64,000 nt of DNA from the NCBI GenBank assembly GCA_964461995.1, contig CAYWXL010000012.1, positions 27,757 through 91,756 of the forward strand, read 5' to 3'. Source of the stretch: JALSRK01 sp964461995. GTDB lineage: Bacteria > Acidobacteriota > Terriglobia > Bryobacterales > Bryobacteraceae. Under the pieces are notes generated by a model that did no database searches, was not told the origin of the DNA, and saw nothing but the letters and a program-made list of their open reading frames with translations. The translations under genes were made by a program, and so were the position numbers. Positions 27,904 to 36,014 of the stretch are shown piece after piece; the first letter of the stretch is position 1; every line of letters starts with the position of its first letter.

Positions 27904-29765
27904 GCAGATTTCTGATAGAGCGTCAGGTAGCAGTCGAGGACGGCGATCGCCGCGGGAGTGATCCCCGGGATGCGGCTCGCCTGGCCTAGCGTCCGTGGTC
28001 CCACTCGCTTCAGCTTCTCAGTGACCTCCCGCGAAAGACCCGGGATACCCTCGAAGGAAAAGCCGGGCGGGATCCGGCGCTCCTCTGCCTCTCGGAGCCG
28101 CCGGATCTGGCGCTCCTGCTGAGCCAGGTAGCCGGCGTACTTGATCTCGGTACCCACGGTCATTAGCAGCCCCCGGATCGGTTCCTCACCAAGCCTTGCC
28201 GCGATCCAGCCTTTGACCTTCCCGATATCCGCTTCGGGCCGCTTCAGCCACATCTCGAGCGTCGGCCGGTCGTCGGCGGCCAGGCCCAGGTGGGGGAACT
28301 CCTCGGGCGTCACGCGCGTCTTCCGGAGCAGCTCGAGCAGCCGCCGCTTCTGTTCCCGCTTCTTCGTGAACAAAGCCCAGCGCTCGTCGCACACGAGGCC
28401 GGCACGGCGGCCGATCTCGGTCAGCCGCTCGTCGGCATTGTCGATCCGCAGGTGCAGGCGGAACTCGGCCCGCGAAGTGAACATTCGGTAAGGCTCGTCC
28501 GTGCCTTTCGTGATCAGATCGTCAATCAAGATGCCGGTGTACGCCTCGGTGCGTTTCAGCATCACCGGATCACGACCGCCGAGTTTACATGCCGCGTTCA
28601 TTCCGGCGATCAGCCCTTGGCAGGCTGCCTCCTCGTATCCCGAGGTGCCGTTGATCTGGCCGGCCAAATAGAGCCCCTCGACCATTTTTAACTCGAGGGT
28701 CGGTTCCAGCTCTCGGGCATCGACCGCATCGTACTCGATGGCGTATCCCGGCCGGATCATCTCGGCTTTCTCCAGGCCGGGAATCGAGGCGATCATCGCC
28801 TCCTGAACATCGACCGGCATGCTCGTGGACATGCCGTTCACGTAGATTTCGTAAGTGTCGAGCCCCTCCGGCTCCAGGAACAACTGGTGCCGCGGCTTGT
28901 CGGGAAACTTGACGATCTTGTCTTCGATCGAGGGGCAATAGCGAGGCCCGACACCTTCGATCTGGCCGCTGTAGAGCGGCGCGCGGTGCAGGTTTTCCTT
29001 GATGATCCGCTTGGTTTCTTCCGTGGTGAAGGTGATGTAACAGTCGATCTGCGGTCGGTCGATTTTTTCGGTCAAAAAGGAGAACGGCGTGGGGACCGGA
29101 TCTCCCGGCTGCCGTTCAAACTGCGACCAGTCGATGGTGCGGCCGTCGAGCCGGGGCGGCGTGCCGGTTTTCAGGCGCGTCCAGCGCAAACCCAGGCCTC
29201 GGATCTGGTTTCCGAGGGTGACCGATGGGGGTTCGCCGTTGCGCCCGCAGGTATAGGTCGTCTCGCCGACATGGGCGAGGCCGTTGAGAAACGTGCCGGT
29301 GGTGACGATGACCGCGCCGGCTTCGATCACCCGCCCGTCCACCAACCGGACGCCGCGGATGCGACGCCGCGGACCGTGCTCGAGAACCAGCTCCGCCACC
29401 TCGGCCTGCATGATGCGGAGGTTCGGTTCCTGCTCGAGCACCTCCCGCATCTTCAAGCGGTAGCGCTTCTTGTCGCACTGCGCTCGCGGCGACCAGACGG
29501 CCGGCCCGCGGCTGGTGTTCAGCAAGCGGAACTGGATGCCCACGGCATCAGCGACCAGGCCCATAACGCCGCCCAGGGCGTCGATCTCCCGGACCAGATG
29601 GCCTTTCGCGATGCCGCCGACGGCGGGATTGCAGGACATCTGGGCCACCAGGTCGAGGTTCATCGTGACGACGGCGGTCTGGAGGCCCATACGAGCACAG
29701 GCGCGGCCCGCCTCGCAGCCGGCGTGCCCAGCGCCGACTACGACCACGTCGTATTTCCGCCGCAT
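27900..29765 (-). CDS. mnmG: tRNA uridine-5-carboxymethylaminomethyl synthesis enzyme MnmG (GidA)
   Basis: With MnmE this FAD enzyme modifies the wobble uridine (U34) of several tRNAs. The 621-residue product begins RRKYDVVVVGAGHAGCEAGR (FAD site) and has MNLDLVAQMSCNPAVGGIAK, TTGTFLNGLAHVG, PQIDCYITFT and the C-terminal LGQASRIPGITPAAIAVL. ATG 29765 is used. An in-frame ATG lies 9 nt upstream at 29774. A TACAAT hexamer ends 7 nt before ATG 29765 and there is no ribosome site, which favours a leaderless mRNA. Only 18 nt separate it from divergent purD. Confidence 0.95.
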   Translation of the reverse strand: MRRKYDVVVVGAGHAGCEAGRACARMGLQTAVVTMNLDLVAQMSCNPAVGGIAKGHLVREIDALGGVMGLVADAVGIQFRLLNTSRGPAVWSPRAQCDKKRYRLKMREVLEQEPNLRIMQAEVAELVLEHGPRRRIRGVRLVDGRVIEAGAVIVTTGTFLNGLAHVGETTYTCGRNGEPPSVTLGNQIRGLGLRWTRLKTGTPPRLDGRTIDWSQFERQPGDPVPTPFSFLTEKIDRPQIDCYITFTTEETKRIIKENLHRAPLYSGQIEGVGPRYCPSIEDKIVKFPDKPRHQLFLEPEGLDTYEIYVNGMSTSMPVDVQEAMIASIPGLEKAEMIRPGYAIEYDAVDARELEPTLELKMVEGLYLAGQINGTSGYEEAACQGLIAGMNAACKLGGRDPVMLKRTEAYTGILIDDLITKGTDEPYRMFTSRAEFRLHLRIDNADERLTEIGRRAGLVCDERWALFTKKREQKRRLLELLRKTRVTPEEFPHLGLAADDRPTLEMWLKRPEADIGKVKGWIAARLGEEPIRGLLMTVGTEIKYAGYLAQQERQIRRLREAEERRIPPGFSFEGIPGLSREVTEKLKRVGPRTLGQASRIPGITPAAIAVLDCYLTLYQKSA

Positions 29766-29768
29766 TGC

Positions 29769-29778
29769 TATCATTGTA
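29769..29778. promoter_or_regulatory. overlapping bidirectional -10 elements, mnmG / purD
   Basis: Plus strand: TATCAT (29769-29774), 9 nt before the purD ATG. Minus strand: TACAAT (29773-29778), 7 nt before the mnmG ATG, with ATGACC 16 nt further up as a possible -35 (29795-29800). The elements share two bases. Confidence 0.5.
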
Positions 29779-29783
29779 TCGCT

Positions 29784-31001
29784 ATGAAGATATTGGTCAT
29801 CGGAAGCGGCGGGCGCGAACACGCCATTGCCTGGAAGCTCGCACAAAGTCCTCTTTGTGAAAAAGTCTACGCCGCGCCCGGAAATCCCGGCATCGCCGAG
29901 GTGGCCGAGTGCCTCACGCCCGCCAAACCGGACCCCGAAGGATTCCTCGAAATCGCCGAGGAAAAAGACATCGACCTGACGGTCGTAGGACCGGAAGCTC
30001 CCTTGGTAGCGGGCATCGCCGACGCATTCCGCGCGAAGGGCCGCCGGATCATCGGTCCTTCAGCCGAAGCCGCCCGGCTGGAAGGGAGCAAGGCCTTCGC
30101 CAAGCAATTCATGAAGGAGTCCAGCATCCCGACGGCGGACTTCGTGGTGGTGGAATCGGTGGAGGAAGTCCCGAGGGTGATCCCGAAATTCGGCTACCCG
30201 GTGGTGCTGAAGGCCGACGGCCTGGCCGCGGGCAAAGGAGTGATTATCGTCCGGGAGGAGAAGGAGCTCCAGCCGGCTCTCGAGCGCCTGCCGCGGGGAC
30301 GGGTGGTGGTCGAAGAGTGTCTTGTCGGCGAAGAGGTGAGTTTCATTGTCCTAAGCGACGGCGTCCGGGTAATCCCCTTCGAGACGACGCAGGACCACAA
30401 GCCGGTCTATGACAACGACGAGGGACCGAACACCGGGGGGATGGGCGCATACTGCGACACCCGCATCCTGAACGAAGCCGAGCGCAAGCAGGTCATGGAA
30501 TCGGTTATCATGCCGGTGATCGAGAACATGCGGCGCCGGGGCGAGCCCTTCACGGGTTTCCTCTATGCCGGGCTGATGATGACCGAGGAGGGGCCGAAGG
30601 TGCTAGAGTTCAACGTCCGTATGGGAGATCCGGAATGCCAGCCCCTGATGTATCGCATGGCCAGCGATCTGGTGGCGACGCTCGTAGAAGGAGCGCCAAT
30701 CGAGTGGAAGCCGGAGCCCTCGGTCTGCGTCGTGATGGCGGCGCAGGGATATCCAGGCGCGCCGCGGAAAGGTGACGTGATCACGGGGATCGAGGAGTGC
30801 GGCGCGGTGGTGTTCCAGGCGGGGACGAAGCGAGTAGACGGACGGCTGGTGACCAACGGCGGGCGCGTGCTAGGCGTCACGTCGTCGGGACCGGACTTGC
30901 GGTCGGCCATCGAAAACACCTACGCGGCGGTGCGCAAGATCCACTTCGAGGGCGCCCATTACCGAACGGATATCGGCCGGAAAGGACTCAAGCGTTGGTA
31001 G
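29784..31001 (+). CDS. purD: phosphoribosylamine-glycine ligase
   Basis: ATP-grasp enzyme joining glycine to phosphoribosylamine in purine synthesis. The 405-residue product starts MKILVIGSGGREHAIAWKLA, the standard N-terminus. It has VGPEAPLVAGIAD, YPVVLKADGLAAGKGVIIV (ATP loop), DHKPVYDNDEGPNTGGMGAY and LEFNVRMGDPECQPL (Mg ligands). The upstream in-frame extension runs antisense through mnmG and is rejected. There is no ribosome site. A TATCAT element 9 nt upstream gives a leader of only two or three bases. Confidence 0.96.
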   Translation: MKILVIGSGGREHAIAWKLAQSPLCEKVYAAPGNPGIAEVAECLTPAKPDPEGFLEIAEEKDIDLTVVGPEAPLVAGIADAFRAKGRRIIGPSAEAARLEGSKAFAKQFMKESSIPTADFVVVESVEEVPRVIPKFGYPVVLKADGLAAGKGVIIVREEKELQPALERLPRGRVVVEECLVGEEVSFIVLSDGVRVIPFETTQDHKPVYDNDEGPNTGGMGAYCDTRILNEAERKQVMESVIMPVIENMRRRGEPFTGFLYAGLMMTEEGPKVLEFNVRMGDPECQPLMYRMASDLVATLVEGAPIEWKPEPSVCVVMAAQGYPGAPRKGDVITGIEECGAVVFQAGTKRVDGRLVTNGGRVLGVTSSGPDLRSAIENTYAAVRKIHFEGAHYRTDIGRKGLKRW

Positions 31002-31017
31002 AATGGTAACGGCGTTC

Positions 31018-31094
31018 GGGGACGTAGCTCAGTAGGATAGAGCGGCCGCCTCCTAAGCGGCAGGTCGCAGGTTCGAATCCTGCCGTCCCTACCA
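31018..31094 (+). tRNA. tRNA-Arg (CCT), CCA encoded
   Basis: A 77-nt cloverleaf. The acceptor GGGGACG pairs with CGTCCCT (G-U at 1:72), the D arm is GCTC/GAGC, the anticodon stem GCCGC/GCGGC holds loop CTCCTAA (CCT, reads AGG), and the T arm is GCAGG-TTCGAAT-CCTGC, then A-CCA. It lies 16 nt after purD on the same strand. Confidence 0.93.
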
Positions 31095-31486
31095 GACATT
31101 CCCCTCCGAATTCCGGGCTGCCGCAATCGTCCGCGCCCTTGTCAGCCGCGAACATCGCGGCCTGATCCGACCGGAACCCCAGTGTCCATTATCGCTACAC
31201 TTCCGGAGCGCTACGTTGACACCAAATCCCAGCAAATAGTATATTTTGAGCGGTTGGTTGCGATCGATCCGAGCGTAATTCACGCATTCTGAACCGGCAG
31301 CCGAACAACGATCTGCGATTCCTGAGCGCCAGCCCCGCCGACGAATGAGACGCTGCTGGTTGGGACGCCGGCGGTGGGCGTGGCGCACACGCAGCAGCCG
31401 GGACGCGGGCGATCCTCAGCTCGAGGCCGGGCGAGATTCACATTGGAAAACGGGGGCGGGCACAAGGCGCGCCCTCGGGAGGCAAT
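31095..31486. other. 392-bp intergenic region upstream of icd
   Basis: No supported gene. It contains a good sigma-70-type promoter for icd (annotated separately) in a locally AT-rich patch, and then a ~240-nt leader without a riboswitch I recognise. Confidence 0.6.
31216..31245 (+). promoter_or_regulatory. promoter of icd
   Basis: TTGACA (31216-31221), an 18-nt spacer, TATATT (31240-31245). It is the best housekeeping-type promoter in the window and gives a leader of about 235 nt. Confidence 0.6.
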
Positions 31487-32722
31487 ATGGAAAGCTACAA
31501 CAACATTCCAGTTCCGACTGACGGAGAACCGATCCAGGTCAAAGACGGCAAGTTCATCGCGGGCGACAACCCGATCGTGCTGTTCATCGAAGGCGACGGC
31601 ACGGGCCGCGACATTTGGAAGGCGGCCTATCGAGTGTTCAACGCCGCAGTGGAGAAGGCTTACGGCGGCAAGCGGCGCGTGGTCTGGTACGAGATCTTCG
31701 CCGGAGAGAAGGCTTACAACAAGTTCGGCGAGTGGCTGCCGCAGGACACCATCGAGGCGATCAAGCGGTTCCGCATCGCGATCAAGGGGCCGCTGACCAC
31801 GCCGGTGGGCGGCGGTTTCCGCAGCTTGAACGTCACGCTACGGCAGGTCCTGAACCTTTACGTCTGCCTGCGCCCGGTACGTTACTATCCGGGGGTTCCT
31901 TCGCCGGTGAAGCGCCCCGAGCTGCTGGACGTGGTCATCTTCCGGGAGAACACCGAGGACGTCTATGCCGGCATCGAGTGGCGGCAAGGCACGCCGGAAG
32001 CAAAAAAGGTGATTGACTTCCTGAACACCGAAATGGGCTGCAAGATCCGCGAGGACTCGGGCGTGGGCGTCAAACCGATCTCCATCGAGGGGTCCAAGCG
32101 TCTGATCCGTCGGGCCATTCAGTACGCCATCGAGAACAAGCGGCGCAGCGTCACCCTGGTGCACAAGGGCAACATCATGAAATACACCGAGGGGGCGTTC
32201 CGCGACTGGGGCTACGAACTCGCCCGGGAAGAGTTCAGCGACGTGACGATCCCCGAGTCCGAGCTGACCGGGGAGCCGCCCGAGGGCAAGATCGTAATCA
32301 AGGACCGGATCGCGGACTCGATGTTCCAACAGGTGCTGCTGCGCCCGGCCGAGTACGACGTGATCGCCACGATGAACCTGAACGGCGACTATCTCTCGGA
32401 CGCCTGCGCGGCGCAGGTGGGCGGGCTCGGCATGGCTCCGGGCGCCAACATCGGCGACGAGCACGGGGTATTCGAAGCCACTCACGGGACAGCGCCGAAA
32501 TATGCTGACAAGGATGTGATCAACCCTTCGAGCGTGATCCTGTCCGGGGCGCTCATGTTCCGCTACATGGGCTGGCCGGAGGTTGCCGACCTGATCGAGA
32601 AAGGGATCACGGAGACCATCCGCCAGAAGACCGTCACCTACGATCTGCACCGCCAGATGGAGGGCGCGACCAAGGTTCGGACAAGTGAGTTCGGCGCCGC
32701 CATCATCAAGAACATGGGTTGA
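31487..32722 (+). CDS. icd: NADP-type isocitrate dehydrogenase
   Basis: Oxidatively decarboxylates isocitrate to 2-oxoglutarate. The 411-residue product resembles the E. coli-type homodimer: FIEGDGTGRDIW, the substrate and regulatory-serine loop GGGFRSLNVTLRQVLNLYVC, VIFRENTEDVYAGIEW, VHKGNIMKYTEGAFRDWGYE and GLGMAPGANIGDEHGVFEAT. In E. coli the serine of SLNV is phosphorylated by AceK. No aceK is in the window. The ribosome site GGAGG lies 5 nt before ATG. It is followed by mdh, another TCA-cycle gene. Confidence 0.96.
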   Translation: MESYNNIPVPTDGEPIQVKDGKFIAGDNPIVLFIEGDGTGRDIWKAAYRVFNAAVEKAYGGKRRVVWYEIFAGEKAYNKFGEWLPQDTIEAIKRFRIAIKGPLTTPVGGGFRSLNVTLRQVLNLYVCLRPVRYYPGVPSPVKRPELLDVVIFRENTEDVYAGIEWRQGTPEAKKVIDFLNTEMGCKIREDSGVGVKPISIEGSKRLIRRAIQYAIENKRRSVTLVHKGNIMKYTEGAFRDWGYELAREEFSDVTIPESELTGEPPEGKIVIKDRIADSMFQQVLLRPAEYDVIATMNLNGDYLSDACAAQVGGLGMAPGANIGDEHGVFEATHGTAPKYADKDVINPSSVILSGALMFRYMGWPEVADLIEKGITETIRQKTVTYDLHRQMEGATKVRTSEFGAAIIKNMG

Positions 32723-32815
32723 GAAGCGGCGTCTGGCAGCAAACGGCGCGGCGGCCTCACCCGGGCGGCAGCGCCAACAGACTCAAGTGGAAGTGGACTC
32801 GACAAGGAGAGCGCA

Positions 32816-33757
32816 ATGAGAAAGAAAATCACCGTCATCGGGGCCGGCAATGTCGGCGCCAGTTGTGCCGTCCGCATCGCCGACAAGGAACTGGCCGACG
32901 TCGTTCTCGTCGATATCGTCGAGGGCATCCCGCAGGGCAAAGGGCTGGATATCCTCGAAGCCTGCCCGGTGGAGGGCTCCGACGTCAACGTCATCGGCAC
33001 CAACAGCTACGAAGAGACCAAGGACTCCGACATCGTCATCATGACGGCCGGCTTTCCCCGTAAGCCGGGCATGAGTCGCGACGATCTGTTGTGGAAGAAT
33101 TACGAGATCGTCAAGTCCTGCGTCGAGCAGGCGGTCAAGTACTCGCCCAATGCCTTCCTGATCCTGGTGACCAACCCGCTGGACGCTATGTGCCACGTGG
33201 CGCTCAAGGTCTCGAAGTTCCCCAAGAACCGCGTGATCGGGATGGCCGGCATCCTGGACACGGCGCGCTTCCGGACATTCCTCGCCCAGGCGCTCGACGT
33301 GTCGGTGGAAAGCATCGTGGCGTTCGTCTTGGGCGGGCACGGCGACTCGATGGTGCCGCTGGTGCGCTACACCAGCGTGGCGGGCATCCCGGTCGCCGAC
33401 CTGCTCGACAAGGAGACGATCGACAAAATCGTCGAGCGCACGCGCTTCGGCGGCGGCGAGATCGTCAAGTATCTGAAGACGGGCAGCGCTTACTACGCGC
33501 CCTCGTCGGCGGCGGTCGAGATGGCTGAGTCCATCTTGAAGGACAAGAAGAAAGTGCTCCCTTGCGCCGCCTACCTCGAGGGCGAGTACGGGATCCACGA
33601 CCTTTTTGTCGGCGTGCCGGTGAAGCTGGGCGCCAACGGGATCGAGAAGATCTACGAGCTGAAGCTCAGCGACGAGGAGAAGGCCGCGTTGCAGAAGAGC
33701 GCCGCGGCGGTGAAGGAACTGGTGGATGTGATGAAGCCGAAGCTCGACGAGCTGTGA
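32816..33757 (+). CDS. mdh: malate dehydrogenase (LDH-like type)
   Basis: Interconverts malate and oxaloacetate with NAD. The 313-residue product has ITVIGAGNVGASCAVRIA, the Rossmann acidic VDIVEGIPQGKGLDILEA, the substrate arginine loop TAGFPRKPGMSRDDLL, VTNPLDAM and the catalytic GGHGDSMVPL. Arg rather than Gln in the FPRKPG loop fits malate over lactate. It is 93 nt after icd, with an AAGGAGA ribosome site, and is followed by a strong terminator. Confidence 0.96.
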   Translation: MRKKITVIGAGNVGASCAVRIADKELADVVLVDIVEGIPQGKGLDILEACPVEGSDVNVIGTNSYEETKDSDIVIMTAGFPRKPGMSRDDLLWKNYEIVKSCVEQAVKYSPNAFLILVTNPLDAMCHVALKVSKFPKNRVIGMAGILDTARFRTFLAQALDVSVESIVAFVLGGHGDSMVPLVRYTSVAGIPVADLLDKETIDKIVERTRFGGGEIVKYLKTGSAYYAPSSAAVEMAESILKDKKKVLPCAAYLEGEYGIHDLFVGVPVKLGANGIEKIYELKLSDEEKAALQKSAAAVKELVDVMKPKLDEL

Positions 33758-33784
33758 GGTTTAGGAAGCGATCGGCGCACCGTT

Positions 33785-33822
33785 ACCGGAGCAGGGCCGG
33801 GTCCTGCTCCGGTTTGCTTTTC
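33785..33822 (+). terminator. rho-independent terminator after mdh
   Basis: A perfect 11-bp stem (ACCGGAGCAGG / CCTGCTCCGGT), a 7-nt loop and the T-rich tail TTGCTTTT. Confidence 0.88.
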
Positions 33823-33925
33823 ATGGGGTAAGGGGTTGTCTTTCGCGGGGAAAACCGCTGGCGCGCGGAACGGGAGCGGGGTAGCCGCGTCTTCCCGCCC
33901 GGCGGCGGAAGGATTCCCGGGACCC

Positions 33926-35665
33926 GTGCCGCCAGCGGGGCTCAGAGGGTTCCGCGTGGCAATTCTCGCGATCCTGCTGGTGGCCTGCGGCGCTGAGCAC
34001 GGCACGGCTCCGCCATCGAGTTCTCCACTCTTCCGCGAGGCGGCGGCGGAGACCGGACTCAAGTTTGAGTATTTCATCGGCGCTTCGGGGGAGTACTACC
34101 TGGCCGAAATCAACGGCGGCGGCGTGGCGCTTTTCGACTACGACGGCGATGGCGATCTCGACGTCTATTTCCCGCAAGGGCAGATGCTCGACCCGCACCT
34201 TAGGCCCGAAGATTCCCGGTTTCCGCCCCCTAAGAGCCATTGGCCCGGTAATCGGCTCTTTCGCAACGAGCTCGTCCCGGAGGGCGAACTCCGCTTCCGC
34301 GATGTCACCGACGAGGCGGGCGTGGGGTATCGCGGATACTGCGTAGGCGCCACCGTGGGCGACTACGACGCCGACGGCGACCCGGATCTTTATGTGACTT
34401 GCTTCGGTCCCAACGTGCTTTACCGCAACAACGGCGACGGCACGTTCACCGACATCACCGACCAAGCAGGCGTCAACGATTCCCGCTACAGTACAGGAGC
34501 GACGTTTTTCGACTACGACAAAGACGGCGACCTGGACCTTTACGTGCTGAACTACGTTGATTTCACTGTCGCTGGAAACAAGCCGTGCTACGACGCGGCC
34601 GGCGCCCGGGACTATTGCACACCCACTGTCTACAACCCGCTCCCGGACCGCCTCTTCCGCAATGACGGGGAAGCCGGCTTCACCGACGTATCCACGGCCG
34701 CCGGGCTAGGATCTTCCCTTGGAAACGGGCTGGGCGTTGCCGCGGTGGATTTGAATGGGGATTCGTGGGTGGACGTGGTGGTGGGGAACGACCAGACGCC
34801 TAACCAGCTCTGGCTGAACCGGAACGGCCGGACTTTCGAGGAGGCCGCCCTGATGTCCGGCCTGGCGTACGACGGCAACGGCCAGGTGGAATCGACGATG
34901 AGCGTGGCGGTGGGAGACTTCGACAATGACGGCGACGAGGACGTTTTCGCCGCCAACATCGCCGAGGAGACAAGCACGCTCTACGCCAACGACGGCTCGG
35001 GGGCCTTCCAAGACATCACCGAGGTCGCCGGACTGGCGGCGCCGAGCTACGCGATGACGACCTACGGAGCCGGGTGGCTCGACTACGACCACGACGGCCG
35101 CTTGGACCTGTTCATGGCCAACGGGGCGATGACGATCATCGAGTCCCAGCGGGGCACGCCGTTCCCCTTTTTGCAGCCGAACCAGCTCTTCCGCAACGCG
35201 GGGCAGTCGCGCTTCGAAGACGTCTCAGAGGCCGCAGGGCCGGCCTTCCAGCTGATGGAGGCTTCCCGCGGAGCGGCGCTCGGCGACATCGACAACGACG
35301 GCGACATCGACATCGTCGTCTCCAACGCTAATGGTCCCGCCCGCCTGTACCTGAACGAGGCCCCGAAGAAGGGCTCATGGCTGCTGGTGAAGCTTCGGAA
35401 CAGCGGCAAGAACCCGGAAGCGGTGGGCGCCCGCGTGGCGCTGCTCATCCGGGGCCGGGCGCCGGTGTGGAGGCGCGTCCGGCGTGACGGAAGCTACGCC
35501 AGTTCCCACGACATTCGGGTACATTTCGGGTTAGGCAGCGCCGCCGGACCGGTGCGGATCGGCGTCGTCTGGCCGGATGGCGCCCACGAGACCTGGGAAG
35601 ACGTGGCGCCCGACCAGGAAATCGTTTTGCGGCGCGGCGCCGGTAGTGGTTGGAAGTTGCCGTAA
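33926..35665 (+). CDS. FG-GAP/VCBS-repeat lipoprotein with ASPIC/UnbV domain
   Basis: A 579-residue secreted lipoprotein (signal AILAILLVAC, lipid Cys followed by GAEHG). It has at least seven calcium-binding FG-GAP repeats of the FDYDGDGDLDVYF type spread over residues ~50-490, predicting a beta-propeller, then a C-terminal UnbV domain (VGARVALLIRG, VHFGLGSAAGPVRIGVVWPD). GTG 33926 supplies a basic n-region. Alternatives are TTG 33836 and GTG 33956. Such proteins are abundant in acidobacteria next to TonB receptors and TPR lipoproteins, as here. Their function is not established. Confidence 0.85.
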   Translation: MPPAGLRGFRVAILAILLVACGAEHGTAPPSSSPLFREAAAETGLKFEYFIGASGEYYLAEINGGGVALFDYDGDGDLDVYFPQGQMLDPHLRPEDSRFPPPKSHWPGNRLFRNELVPEGELRFRDVTDEAGVGYRGYCVGATVGDYDADGDPDLYVTCFGPNVLYRNNGDGTFTDITDQAGVNDSRYSTGATFFDYDKDGDLDLYVLNYVDFTVAGNKPCYDAAGARDYCTPTVYNPLPDRLFRNDGEAGFTDVSTAAGLGSSLGNGLGVAAVDLNGDSWVDVVVGNDQTPNQLWLNRNGRTFEEAALMSGLAYDGNGQVESTMSVAVGDFDNDGDEDVFAANIAEETSTLYANDGSGAFQDITEVAGLAAPSYAMTTYGAGWLDYDHDGRLDLFMANGAMTIIESQRGTPFPFLQPNQLFRNAGQSRFEDVSEAAGPAFQLMEASRGAALGDIDNDGDIDIVVSNANGPARLYLNEAPKKGSWLLVKLRNSGKNPEAVGARVALLIRGRAPVWRRVRRDGSYASSHDIRVHFGLGSAAGPVRIGVVWPDGAHETWEDVAPDQEIVLRRGAGSGWKLP

Positions 35666-36014
35666 GAGTTCCTCAGTACTCCTCGACGCCATTTCTCGTC
35701 TCCCTCTTGACACGTCTCCGAAGCTGTGATAGCGATAACTTCGATCAGGTCAGTTAGCGTTAAGGGGACGCTCGCCAGGGCGTGGTCCGTCAGGCTCAGA
35801 AGGGCGAGGGGAGCGAACCCAACGAGCCATGAGGCACTCCCACCTTTCGGGATGCACGCGGGCATCTCGAAATCCGGCAGCGATCCTGGCTGACAGACCG
35901 GGCGGCACTCCGGCGGGTGTCGCCAGCCAAGGGTAAACGAAAACTAAGAACGATATTTAGCGATCGGGGGATCTATCCGGGGGGATCGGTCCACCAGAAA
36001 GGAGAGGAGTAGCC
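35666..36014. other. 349-bp region upstream of the TonB receptor
   Basis: No supported gene. A possible promoter lies near its start. The remaining ~275 nt is rich in small hairpins, but I recognise no known riboswitch; in particular the cobalamin-box sequences are absent. The end carries a GGAGAGGAG ribosome site. Confidence 0.5.
35707..35735 (+). promoter_or_regulatory. possible promoter of the TonB receptor
   Basis: TTGACA (35707-35712), a 17-nt spacer and TAGCGA preceded by TGA (extended -10). The -10 itself is weak. Confidence 0.35.

Noticed and set aside
28887..29783. An N-terminal extension giving a 704-residue PurD
   Set aside because: It runs antisense through mnmG, has Arg/Gly-rich shadow composition, and PurD starts canonically at MKILVIGSGG.
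35736..36014. A cobalamin or similar riboswitch upstream of the TonB receptor
   Set aside because: Several hairpins are present but none of the conserved cobalamin-box sequences; the region gives no support for a known class.
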